From Algisphaera agarilytica (GTDB taxonomy: Bacteria > Planctomycetota > Phycisphaerae > Phycisphaerales > Phycisphaeraceae): a stretch of 64,000 nucleotides of DNA. The notes beneath the pieces were generated by a model that was not told where the DNA came from, did not search any database, and saw only the letters and a program-made list of their open reading frames with translations. Shown here in pieces: positions 53,797 to 61,328 of this stretch. The stretch lies in contig NZ_JACHGY010000001.1 in NCBI RefSeq assembly GCF_014207595.1, positions 3,168,836-3,232,835 of the forward strand, read 5' to 3'. The stretch's first letter is position 1. Every line of letters begins with the position of its first letter. A program made the position numbers and the translations under genes.

Positions 53797-55152
53797 ATGA
53801 AACGGCCAGCGGTCTTCCTCGACCGTGACAACACGATCATCCACAACGACGGCGACCTCGGCGACCCCGAGGAGGTCAAGCTCATCCAGGGCGTGGCCTC
53901 GGCGATCGCGTCGGTCTGCGGGCTCGGCTACAAGGTCGTGGTCGTGACCAATCAGGGCGGGGTGGCCCGGGGCAAGTACGGCGAAGAAGACGTGGACGCG
54001 GTGCACGACCGGATCGAAGAAGTCATCCGCGAGCGGGCCAACGGAGCGCGGATCGACGCGTTCTACTTCTGCCCGTTCCACCCGCAGGGCACGGTCGCCC
54101 GGTACAAGAAAGAACACCCCACACGCAAGCCCAAGCCGGGGATGCTGCTGCAGGCGGCCGAGGATTTGGACCTGGACCTGAGCCAGAGCTGGATGGTGGG
54201 CGACGCCTTGCGGGACATCGAGGCGGGGGCCGCGGCGGGGTGTCGGACCGTGCTGCTGCAGGCCGACTGGACCAACACGTCGCTGGCGGACCTGCGCAAG
54301 CGGGAGGCGGCGAAGGCGGGGAAGAAAACGACGGGGCGGGGAAAGAAAAAAGTGGAGCCGGACTTTGTGGCCAAGGGTCTGGTCGAAGCGGTGCGGATCA
54401 TCGCGTCGCAGCGTAAGCCCGAGGCGAGCGAAGAGATCAGCCGCACACGCATCGCGGGCAAGCGATGGGACGCCGAGGCGATGGCCAAGCTGCAGCAGCC
54501 ACGGGCCAAGACCCCATCGGCCGAGCCCGAAAGCGCGGACCCGCCCGCCAAGGAATCGGAGCCCGCAGACCCGGCCAGTCCCTCGGCTGAAGCGGAGAGT
54601 TCGGAATCCCCCAAGGTTGAAATGGTGAGCCAGGTCGAGGCGTCCTCCACCTCGTCAACCTCCAGCCAACCAGCCCGGCCGTTTGTTCCCTGGACCAAGC
54701 AGGCCCCTCCCGAAGAGCTTACCGAGGCGGAGCCGTCCGCCGAAGCAGATGCACCCTCAGGCACTGCGTCACAAGAAACGACCGGGGCCGACGACAAAGA
54801 GGCTTCAGCGTCCCCCTCGACATCCGCCTCGCCCGAACCTGATGAGTCTCCCGCTACTCCGGACCCGGAGCCCGCCCAACCCACGGCCCCGGCCAATCCC
54901 GAGGCCATGACCGCGCTCAACAAAACCATGCGGCTGGTTCTTCAGGAACTCCGCATGCAGCGCGGCACGTCCGGCGAGTTTCAGCAACTCGGGGTCGTGG
55001 CGATCGTGATCCAGGCCGTGGCGTTCATCTGCATGCTGGGGGCATTGTGGATGGGCGGCGGCGACGGGGCGTTTCTTCGCTGGATATCGGTGGCGATCAT
55101 CTTGCAGCTTGCGGTGATCGCGACGCTGCTGTTTTCTAAGCCCTCGGGCTGA
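53797..55152 (+). CDS. HAD-IIIA phosphatase (GmhB-like) fused to disordered region and membrane helices
   Basis: 451 residues. Residues 1-185 are a HAD-IIIA phosphatase: DRDNTII (nucleophile), VVVTNQGGVA, KPKPGML and MVGDALRDIEAGAA. The best match is GmhB, heptose-1,7-bisphosphate 7-phosphatase. Its zinc loop keeps CPFHP, but the second Cys pair of E. coli GmhB (CxCRKP) reads EHPTRKP here. Residues 240-370 are Pro/Ser/Glu-rich and likely disordered; two hydrophobic helices (about 398-420 and 428-447) end the protein. GmhB is normally about 190 residues. waaF follows, supporting a heptose role. Confidence 0.8.
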   Translation: MKRPAVFLDRDNTIIHNDGDLGDPEEVKLIQGVASAIASVCGLGYKVVVVTNQGGVARGKYGEEDVDAVHDRIEEVIRERANGARIDAFYFCPFHPQGTVARYKKEHPTRKPKPGMLLQAAEDLDLDLSQSWMVGDALRDIEAGAAAGCRTVLLQADWTNTSLADLRKREAAKAGKKTTGRGKKKVEPDFVAKGLVEAVRIIASQRKPEASEEISRTRIAGKRWDAEAMAKLQQPRAKTPSAEPESADPPAKESEPADPASPSAEAESSESPKVEMVSQVEASSTSSTSSQPARPFVPWTKQAPPEELTEAEPSAEADAPSGTASQETTGADDKEASASPSTSASPEPDESPATPDPEPAQPTAPANPEAMTALNKTMRLVLQELRMQRGTSGEFQQLGVVAIVIQAVAFICMLGALWMGGGDGAFLRWISVAIILQLAVIATLLFSKPSG

Positions 55153-55162
55153 GCACTCTGGG

Positions 55163-55168
55163 TATACT
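55163..55168 (+). promoter_or_regulatory. -10 element of waaF
   Basis: TATACT, then 10 bases, then ATG 55179. Confidence 0.5.
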
Positions 55169-55178
55169 CGTCGGTCCG

Positions 55179-56213
55179 ATGGCCAAACGCGATCAGCACC
55201 AGCCCGCCGAGCGACTGCTCGTTGTCCTGCCGACCTGGTTCGGCGACATCCTCATGGCCACGCCCACGCTGCGGGCGCTCAAACGCCTGTGGCCCGATAC
55301 GCAGCTGTCGGTCCTGGTCCGCGAGAGCGTTGCCGAGCTGGTGGAAGGGCTGCCGTACATCGACCACCACGTGCCGGTGCTGATGAAGGGCAAGGGGGCC
55401 TCGGCCTTCCGCCTCGCCAAGCGCCTCTCCAAACAGAAGTACGACGCGGCGATCCTGCTGCCCAACAGCTTCCGCTCGGCGGCATTGGTCTCCATGGCCG
55501 GGATCCCCCGCCGTATCGGCTACGAGCGTGACGGGCGGGGCGTGCTTCTGACCGACAAGCTGATCCCCCGGCGTGACGGCCGAAAGTTCCTGCCTGTGCC
55601 GACGCTGGACTACTACCTCAGCATCGTGCATTACCTCGGCGGCGAGGCCTACGAGGGCGACCACCTCATGGAGGTCGCCACCCGCCCCGAAGACGACGAG
55701 CGTGCCGCGGGATTGCTCGCTGGGGCAAAGGGCAAACCCGTGGTGCTGCTGAACCCCGGGGCTCAGAAAGAATTCAAACGTTGGCCCGCCGAGCGGTTCG
55801 CCCAACTGGCGGCCCGCTGCAGCAACGAGCTGGGCTGCGCGGTGGCGGTGACGGGTTCGCCCGCCGAGCGCGATGTGCTGGCCCGCGTCACCGGCGCAGC
55901 AACGACGACGATCATCGATCTCCCCAAGGCGGGCATGAACGTTCGGCTGCTCAAAAGCGTCACGAAGCAGTGTGCCCTGATGGTGACCAACGACACCGGC
56001 CCGCGCCACCTCGCGGCGGCCTGCGACACGCCCCTGGTCACGCTCTTCGGCCCGACGACCCCAGAATGGACCGAGATCGGCTACGACAAAGAGCGGCAGG
56101 TCGTGGCCCGGGACGCAGGTCACGCCGAGAGCATGAAGCAGATCGGCGTCGATGAGGTCTTTGATGCCGCTCGTGATCTGCTGAGTTCGTCTCAAGCAAA
56201 GGTCGGCTCGTGA
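55179..56213 (+). CDS. waaF: ADP-heptose:LPS heptosyltransferase, GT9 (WaaF-type)
   Basis: 344 residues, GT-B fold. Signatures are VVLPTWFGDILMATPTLRAL, AILLPNSFRSAALVSMAGI with GYERDGRG, LNPGAQKEFKRWPAERFAQLA and LMVTNDTGPRHLAAA, all typical of WaaF. It adds heptose to the LPS inner core. The stop overlaps the GTG start of the next glycosyltransferase. GmhB-like phosphatase is directly upstream, and hldD lies elsewhere in the window. Confidence 0.93.
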   Translation: MAKRDQHQPAERLLVVLPTWFGDILMATPTLRALKRLWPDTQLSVLVRESVAELVEGLPYIDHHVPVLMKGKGASAFRLAKRLSKQKYDAAILLPNSFRSAALVSMAGIPRRIGYERDGRGVLLTDKLIPRRDGRKFLPVPTLDYYLSIVHYLGGEAYEGDHLMEVATRPEDDERAAGLLAGAKGKPVVLLNPGAQKEFKRWPAERFAQLAARCSNELGCAVAVTGSPAERDVLARVTGAATTTIIDLPKAGMNVRLLKSVTKQCALMVTNDTGPRHLAAACDTPLVTLFGPTTPEWTEIGYDKERQVVARDAGHAESMKQIGVDEVFDAARDLLSSSQAKVGS

Positions 56214-57400
56214 CCGAGGCGCTACGCCTGGCGGTCGTGATCGAATCGTTCAACCCTGCGGCGGGGGGCAACGAGCGTTCGACCCAGCAGATCATGCAGG
56301 AACTGGTGAAGCGGGGCCATTCGGTGACGTTGATCACGGGTTGCTGCTCGACGGACAACGAGCCCGAGGGTGTTGAGACCGTAGCTTTATCGCAAAAGAA
56401 GTCTTCGTCGGTCATCCGGCTGATGCGTTTCTCTCGTTGGGCCAAGCGGCAACTGCGGGAAGGGCGGTTCGACGCGAGCCTGTCGGTGACCATGGCGGTG
56501 CCTGCAAGCGTGGTCCAGCCCCGTGGCGGCACGATCCGCGAGACGCTTGCCCGGAACGTCGCGATGCGTGGCGGCGGCTTCCGCAGAACGAAGAAAAAAA
56601 TCGAACTCGCGCTCGATCCCAAGCAGCGGCTGCTGCTGGCGCTCGAGAAGAAGACCCTGGCCGACCACTCGGTTTACCGCATCGCGGCGCTGAGCCGATA
56701 CGTGGTCGAGCAGCTCGAAACCCATTTTGCGTTTCCCGAATCGCGGACGGTCGTGATCCCCAATGCGGCGGTCATGCCCGACCTCGACGCGGACCAGCGG
56801 GCGGAATCACGCCGCTCGATCCGCCATTCGTTCAAGGTGCCCGACGACGCGGTGCTCTACCTGTTCGCGGCCCAGAACCCGAATCTGAAGGGCTACCCGA
56901 CGCTGCTCGGCGCTCTGAAGCGTCTGCGTGATCAGGGGCTGAACGTCGTGGCGTTGCTGGCGGGCGGGTTCGACTACCCCGAGAACCAGGCGGCTGAGGC
57001 CCAGGGCGTGCGGGACGCGGTGCGGATCGTCGGCCCGACCCGCGAGATGCCCAAGCTCTTCGCCGCGGCGGATGTGACGGTGCTGCCCAGCTGGTACGAC
57101 CCGTCCAGCAAGGTCGTGCTGGAGTCGCTCATGATGGAAACCCCTGCGATCAGCACCACTTACAACGGGGCCAGCGACCACCTGGCCCCGGATGGCAGCC
57201 CGCCGCGGGGTTGCGTGATCGACGACCCCGGCGACCCCGACAAGCTGGCCGACGCGATGGCCCGGCTGGCAGATAGTGACTTCCGGACGGCTTGCTCCGC
57301 GGCCTGCGAGGGACTGGCGGATCAGCTCAGCATGGCTCAACACGTCGATCAATTGGAAGAGGTCCTCGCGGAGGCTGCTCTGGCGGCCCGAGACTTCTGA
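56210..57400 (+). CDS. GT4 glycosyltransferase (WaaG/RfaB-like)
   Basis: 396 residues from a GTG overlapping the waaF stop by four bases. N-terminal half: VVIESFNPAAGGNERSTQQIMQEL and VTLITGCCS. C-terminal half: VVIPNAAVMPDLDADQ, LYLFAAQNPNLKGYPTLLGAL and the nucleotide-sugar E-x7-E region PSWYDPSSKVVLESLMMETP. Retaining glycosyltransferase, probably adding glucose or another hexose to the inner core next to the heptose added by WaaF. Sugar specificity cannot be read from the sequence. Confidence 0.85.
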   Translation: MTEALRLAVVIESFNPAAGGNERSTQQIMQELVKRGHSVTLITGCCSTDNEPEGVETVALSQKKSSSVIRLMRFSRWAKRQLREGRFDASLSVTMAVPASVVQPRGGTIRETLARNVAMRGGGFRRTKKKIELALDPKQRLLLALEKKTLADHSVYRIAALSRYVVEQLETHFAFPESRTVVIPNAAVMPDLDADQRAESRRSIRHSFKVPDDAVLYLFAAQNPNLKGYPTLLGALKRLRDQGLNVVALLAGGFDYPENQAAEAQGVRDAVRIVGPTREMPKLFAAADVTVLPSWYDPSSKVVLESLMMETPAISTTYNGASDHLAPDGSPPRGCVIDDPGDPDKLADAMARLADSDFRTACSAACEGLADQLSMAQHVDQLEEVLAEAALAARDF

Positions 57401-57419
57401 TCGGCGTCGGATTTCCGAT

Positions 57420-57449
57420 TTGCAACCAGGTGATGCTTTTGGGTATACT
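57420..57449 (+). promoter_or_regulatory. promoter of rpsL-rpsG
   Basis: TTGCAA (57420-57425), 18 bases, TATACT (57444-57449). The transcript would start near 57456, giving a leader of about 29 bases to the rpsL ATG. Confidence 0.65.
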
Positions 57450-57484
57450 GCGTAGCTCGCTACTCCGAACCAGAGAACCGGCCC

Positions 57485-57859
57485 ATGCCCACTATTAACC
57501 AACTCGTCCGTAAACCCCGCCGTACGCCCAAGTTCAAGTCGAAGGTCAAGGACCTCGATCAGTGCCCCCAGCGTCGCGGCGTCTGCCTCCAGGTCAAGAC
57601 CGTGACCCCCAAGAAGCCTAACTCGGCTCTCCGGAAGGTCGCCCGTGTCCGCCTGTCGAACGGCAACGAAGTCACCGCCTACATCGGCGGCGAAGGCCAC
57701 AACCTCCAGGAGCACAGCATCGTGCTGGTCCGCGGCGGCCGTGTCCGCGACCTCCCCGGTGTGCGTTACCACGTCGTCCGTGGTGCCCTCGACACCCTCG
57801 GCGTCGACGGCCGTAAGCGTGGCCGCTCGAAGTACGGCGTCAAGAAGCCCAAGGGCTAA
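57485..57859 (+). CDS. rpsL: 30S ribosomal protein S12
   Basis: 124 residues, standard length. Contains [28 protein letters not shown] with the Lys that corresponds to a streptomycin-resistance position, and [19 protein letters not shown] with the beta-methylthiolated Asp. A Lys at the KKPNS position suggests streptomycin sensitivity. First gene of a short str-type operon with rpsG; fusA and tuf do not follow. Confidence 0.98.
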   Translation: MPTINQLVRKPRRTPKFKSKVKDLDQCPQRRGVCLQVKTVTPKKPNSALRKVARVRLSNGNEVTAYIGGEGHNLQEHSIVLVRGGRVRDLPGVRYHVVRGALDTLGVDGRKRGRSKYGVKKPKG

Positions 57860-58049
57860 ACCCCCGGTCTTCCGGGACCGTCCTTGGTTAGGACAACCGC
57901 CGCTTGCGGCGTAGCGAAAGACAACCCAGCGATTTTTCAACCCTCGGCAAGTAATCGCAGACGCAACATCTGCGGTGAACGAGAGAACGCCCCAGCCCGC
58001 GACGTAGCGAGCAGGCCGACTCCGAAAGCCGACCCCAGGAGTGCCCAAC
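57860..58049 (+). promoter_or_regulatory. structured rpsL-rpsG intercistronic region
   Basis: 190 bases without a gene, containing several short stems such as CCGCCGC/GCGGCG and CCGGTC/GACCG-type pairings, before the AGGAG RBS of rpsG. In E. coli the shorter S12-S7 spacer binds S7 and represses translation. A similar role here is an inference from position only. Confidence 0.3.
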
Positions 58050-58529
58050 ATGGGACGTGGATTCACCGCCTCAGAAACTCAGCTCAAGCCCGACCCCCGT
58101 TACGGCGACAAGACGCTCGCCCGTTTCATCAACTGCCTCATGCTCGACGGCAAGAAGTCCGTCGCCCAGCGTGTGGTCTACCGTGCTCTCGACGAAATCG
58201 ATAAGCGTCTCGAAGGCGACGAAGTCACCGCCATCGACGTGTTCCGCAAGGCCATCGAAAACGTCAAGCCCAACGTCGAAGTCCGCTCGAAGCGTGTCGG
58301 CGGTGCGAACTACCAGGTCCCCATGCAGGTCAAGCCCAAGCGTAAGCAGGCCCTGGCCTTCCGCTGGATCCTCGCCGCGGCCCGCTCGGAAAAGGGCAAG
58401 CCCATGCACATGCGTCTCGGCCGTGAGCTGATGGACGCCTACCACGGCGAAGGCCGGGCCATGAACACCCGCGACCAAACCCACCGCATGGCCGAAGCCA
58501 ACAAGGCGTTTGCCCACTTCGCGTGGTAA
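58050..58529 (+). CDS. rpsG: 30S ribosomal protein S7
   Basis: 159 residues from ATG 58050, with AGGAG 8 bases upstream; an in-frame GTG at 58041 falls inside that RBS region. Family motifs include LARFINCLMLDGKKSVAQRVVYRAL, NVKPNVEVRSKRVGGANYQVP and AEANKAFAHFAW at the C terminus. S7 nucleates the 30S head. It is followed by a terminator, so elongation factor genes are not in this operon. Confidence 0.98.
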   Translation: MGRGFTASETQLKPDPRYGDKTLARFINCLMLDGKKSVAQRVVYRALDEIDKRLEGDEVTAIDVFRKAIENVKPNVEVRSKRVGGANYQVPMQVKPKRKQALAFRWILAAARSEKGKPMHMRLGRELMDAYHGEGRAMNTRDQTHRMAEANKAFAHFAW

Positions 58530-58557
58530 AACTCTGCACAACTCAAGCTTTGAAATT

Positions 58558-58581
58558 AACCCGCCTCATGGCGGGTTTTTT
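58558..58581 (+). terminator. intrinsic terminator of rpsG
   Basis: AACCCGCC and GGCGGGTT stem with loop TCAT followed by a T run, 29 bases after the rpsG stop. Confidence 0.92.
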
Positions 58582-58667
58582 CTTGGGGTAACGCGCGGAT
58601 GTGTTAAAGTGCTTTAGTTGCTGGTTCGTGTTCAGCTTCATCTATTAATTGCATTGGAGGCCGTGTT

Positions 58668-59744
58668 GTGAAGATCCGTGTATTGCTTCGCACAGCTTTG
58701 TTGTTCTCGGGTGTTTTTGCTACGAGTTTTTCATCCGCCGAAGGGCAAGAGGCGGGCAGCGTCCTGTTTGTTCGCGGAGCCGACCGCAGCGGCGGGTTCC
58801 TCGAAGCGGGCAATGACAACTCCCGCACCGAGCAACTCGCAGACATCAGCAATCAATCACAGTCCGGGGGCAACCACGGCTGGTTCGAGTTCGCCACGCT
58901 CTTGGAGAGCAACGGCTACCTCATCGAACAGGCGAAAGAGCCCCTTGAGTCCGGTGCACCTTCAACCGGCCAAACCACGGGTGCAGCGTTGAGCCTCGAC
59001 GGGAGCTTTTCAGTGATCGATCGTTTTGGTTCGAGTCCGGGTTCCACACGCCAGCTTTCGGATTACGACGCCGTGGTCTTTGGCTCGAACAATGCGGTCT
59101 ACGGCAGTTCGCAGATCGATGCGGTCGAGAGCTACATCCGTGGCGGGGGCGGGGCCTTATTCATCAGCGACGCCAATTTCGGCAGCAGCTGGAGTGATGC
59201 CTCGAATTCCGATCAGCAGTTCCTCGACCGCTTCGGGTTGATCGTCAACCAAGACCGCGGGACTACGGTGCACTCCAGCGCTGAAGTCCCGGGCACACCG
59301 AACGACTACTCGCAGAATGACCACCCGATTTTGAACGGCGTGGATGCGTTTGATGGCGAAGGTGTCACGCCCTTCCAGATCGGTACGTTGACCAACGGCG
59401 TGACCGCAGAGATCCTGGTGAAGGCCGAGGGCAATACCAGCGACAACACCGGAACCAGTACTCGGGGTGCTTCACGGCCGGTGACGGACAACGATGCCGC
59501 CTTGCTCATTGCGTTGGCGGACGCGGGACGCATCGCGGGGCACTTCGACCGCAACACTTTTTTTAATGCCAACGGCGCAGGATCGAGTTTGTTTGAAACG
59601 CAAGACCGTCGCCAAGGGGTTGTGCTGGACAACGACGAGTACGCGCTCAACCTTGTCGGGTGGGTGGTCAATATCCCCGAGCCGACTTCATTTGCCTTGC
59701 TCTGCAGCGGAGGGCTGCTTCTACTGCGTCGGCGTTGTGGATGA
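58668..59744 (+). CDS. PEP-CTERM exported protein with GATase/ThuA-like domain
   Basis: 358 residues from a GTG with GGAGG 7 bases upstream. A signal peptide (LLRTALLFSGVFATSFSSA) precedes an alpha/beta domain with SVLFVRGADRSGGF, DYDAVVFGSNNAVYGSSQIDAV and YIRGGGGALFISDANFG, reminiscent of ThuA or class I glutamine-amidotransferase-like folds; no catalytic Cys triad is evident. The end is a classic PEP-CTERM signal: IPEPTSFALL, a hydrophobic stretch and RRRCG. It should be processed by an exosortase, which is not in this window. Confidence 0.75.
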   Translation: MKIRVLLRTALLFSGVFATSFSSAEGQEAGSVLFVRGADRSGGFLEAGNDNSRTEQLADISNQSQSGGNHGWFEFATLLESNGYLIEQAKEPLESGAPSTGQTTGAALSLDGSFSVIDRFGSSPGSTRQLSDYDAVVFGSNNAVYGSSQIDAVESYIRGGGGALFISDANFGSSWSDASNSDQQFLDRFGLIVNQDRGTTVHSSAEVPGTPNDYSQNDHPILNGVDAFDGEGVTPFQIGTLTNGVTAEILVKAEGNTSDNTGTSTRGASRPVTDNDAALLIALADAGRIAGHFDRNTFFNANGAGSSLFETQDRRQGVVLDNDEYALNLVGWVVNIPEPTSFALLCSGGLLLLRRRCG

Positions 59745-59762
59745 AGACAAACCGTTTTGGGC

Positions 59763-60944
59763 TTATCTGAGCTGCATCAGCAGGTACATCCAGATCATGC
59801 CCGCGAGGATGCCGAGTAGGCCGGTGATCAGCACAACGTATCGGCGTCGCACTCGGCGCAGCGGGTCGGTCCACCGGCCGGCATAGGCTTCGACCTTCTC
59901 GGGGACCGCGTCGCGGAAAGCCTGGAGGTCAGTGATGAATGTGCTCACGCTGGGGTAGCGCTCTTCGGGGGCTTTCGCCAGGCAGCGGAGGCAGATGGCT
60001 TCCAGCTCGTGGGGGATGTTGTTGTGCGGCGAGACCTCGTGCGGAGCGGGGGTGGGGCGTTCGAGGATCTGCTTGAGCACGTCGTCGATCTGGTTGCCGA
60101 AGACCAGGGGCTTGCCGGTGAGCATCTCGTAGAGCACGATGCCCAGGGCGTAGACATCGGTCCGTTCGTCGGTGTGATCGCCGCGGGCCTGTTCGGGGCT
60201 CATGTACAGAGGGGTTCCGAAACGTCGGCCCGGCTGGGTGAGCTCGAGTGAGATTCCGGTTTTGCCTTTGGGTGGGAGGGCGGCGTCGGGCGTGGGTTCG
60301 CCCCGGATTTTCGCGAGGCCCCAGTCCAGCACCGTCACTTCGCCGAACTCTCCCACCAGGATATTGGCGGGCTTGATGTCGCGGTGGATGACGCCCTGCA
60401 CGTGGGCGTAGGCCACGGTCTGCGAAGCGCTGATGAGGATGTCGATCAGTCGCTCCAGCGGGTAGAGGTCTTCGGTCCGGTGCTTGCGGGCAGACAGATC
60501 CGCCAGGATGGAGCGAAGGTCCCGGCCCTCGAGTTTCTTCATCGTGAAGTACGGGTGGCCCGACCGGTCCCGGCCGATCTCGTAGAGCGGCACCGTGCCG
60601 GGGTGGGGGATCATCGCGGTCACCCGGGCTTCACGCACGAACCGCGCGGTCTCGACCTCGTCGTCGGCGAGGTGGGGGTGCAGCGATTTGTAGGCCACGA
60701 CACGGTTGAGGTTGCGGTCGACGCAGGTCTGCAGCGCCGCGGTTCCGCCCTCGGCCAGGGGCTTGAAGTCGTCGTACTTCAAAGAGCCCGACTTCCAGTA
60801 CTTGGGGAAGTCGGCGTCGGTCAGCTTGAGGTTAATCGGGTGCTCGGGCGGGTGCTCGTCGGCGGGGGCGTGCCCCGTTTCCGCTCCTTCGGCCGTCGCC
60901 GCGTCGGCGTTGATGGGGTCGGATTCGTGGGCAGGGTCAGTCAT
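59763..60944 (-). CDS. membrane-anchored Ser/Thr protein kinase
   Basis: 393 residues. Hanks-type kinase domain (about 57-350): GGTAALQTCVDRNLNRVVAYKSL, catalytic loop GVIHRDIKPANILVGEFG, a DWG in place of DFG (LDWGLAK), and GTPLYMSPEQARGDHTDERTDVYALG. A C-terminal membrane helix (about 370-390, VVLITGLLGILAGMIWMYLLM) anchors it with no outside sensor domain. The acidic N-terminal 45 residues are likely disordered. DWG-type kinases are common in planctomycetes. Target unknown; no regulated gene is evident nearby. Confidence 0.9.
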   Translation of the reverse strand: MTDPAHESDPINADAATAEGAETGHAPADEHPPEHPINLKLTDADFPKYWKSGSLKYDDFKPLAEGGTAALQTCVDRNLNRVVAYKSLHPHLADDEVETARFVREARVTAMIPHPGTVPLYEIGRDRSGHPYFTMKKLEGRDLRSILADLSARKHRTEDLYPLERLIDILISASQTVAYAHVQGVIHRDIKPANILVGEFGEVTVLDWGLAKIRGEPTPDAALPPKGKTGISLELTQPGRRFGTPLYMSPEQARGDHTDERTDVYALGIVLYEMLTGKPLVFGNQIDDVLKQILERPTPAPHEVSPHNNIPHELEAICLRCLAKAPEERYPSVSTFITDLQAFRDAVPEKVEAYAGRWTDPLRRVRRRYVVLITGLLGILAGMIWMYLLMQLR

Positions 60945-61042
60945 AGGGGCCGCGAGTCGAGGTACTGCGTGTTTCGCTCGGTTCTATCCTATTCGAGTTC
61001 GGTGACGGGGAAAGGCCCGGGTATCCTGCAATTATCATCGGG

Positions 61043-61071
61043 TTGACTCGGGGGATAGATCGAGATATTAT
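61043..61071 (+). promoter_or_regulatory. sigma70-type promoter of the SAM-controlled operon
   Basis: TTGACT (61043-61048), 17 bases, TATTAT (61066-61071): the best consensus promoter in the window. Expected start near 61078, giving a leader of about 250 bases that contains the riboswitch. Confidence 0.8.
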
Positions 61072-61111
61072 TTGTTGCTCGGCCTAGCCGAGGACATCCA
61101 AGCGTATTGCA

Positions 61112-61220
61112 CTTATCCAGAGTGACTGAGGGACGGGCCCTATGAAGTCACCGCAACCGTCGAGCCACGGCTCGAAGAGGTGCGAATTCCCGCTCTCGGC
61201 CGTGCCGGGGGGAAGATAAG
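61112..61220 (+). promoter_or_regulatory. SAM-I (S-box) riboswitch
   Basis: Conserved S-box blocks in order: CTTATCCAGAG at the P1 5' side, GAGGGACGGGCCCTATGAAG, CCGCAACC, GAGGTGCGAATTCC, and GGAAGATAAG closing P1. The element senses S-adenosylmethionine. A terminator follows 34 bases later, so high SAM should stop transcription before the PLP-enzyme gene. Confidence 0.95.
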
Positions 61221-61253
61221 CAGCGGTTCGAGCTTCTTTTCCAAGAACGCACC

Positions 61254-61287
61254 AACCCTTCTTATCTTTCGATTTGAAGGGTTTTTT
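61254..61287 (+). terminator. riboswitch-controlled terminator
   Basis: AACCCTTC (61254-61261) and GAAGGGTT (61276-61283) form the stem, followed by T residues. The stem-loop contains CTTATCTT (61261-61268), complementary to the P1 3' strand AAGATAAG (61213-61220), so an antiterminator can form when SAM is absent. Confidence 0.88.
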
Positions 61288-61328
61288 ACTGGCTTTTATG
61301 CCTCCAGCGTTTTCGACGAGACCGAACC

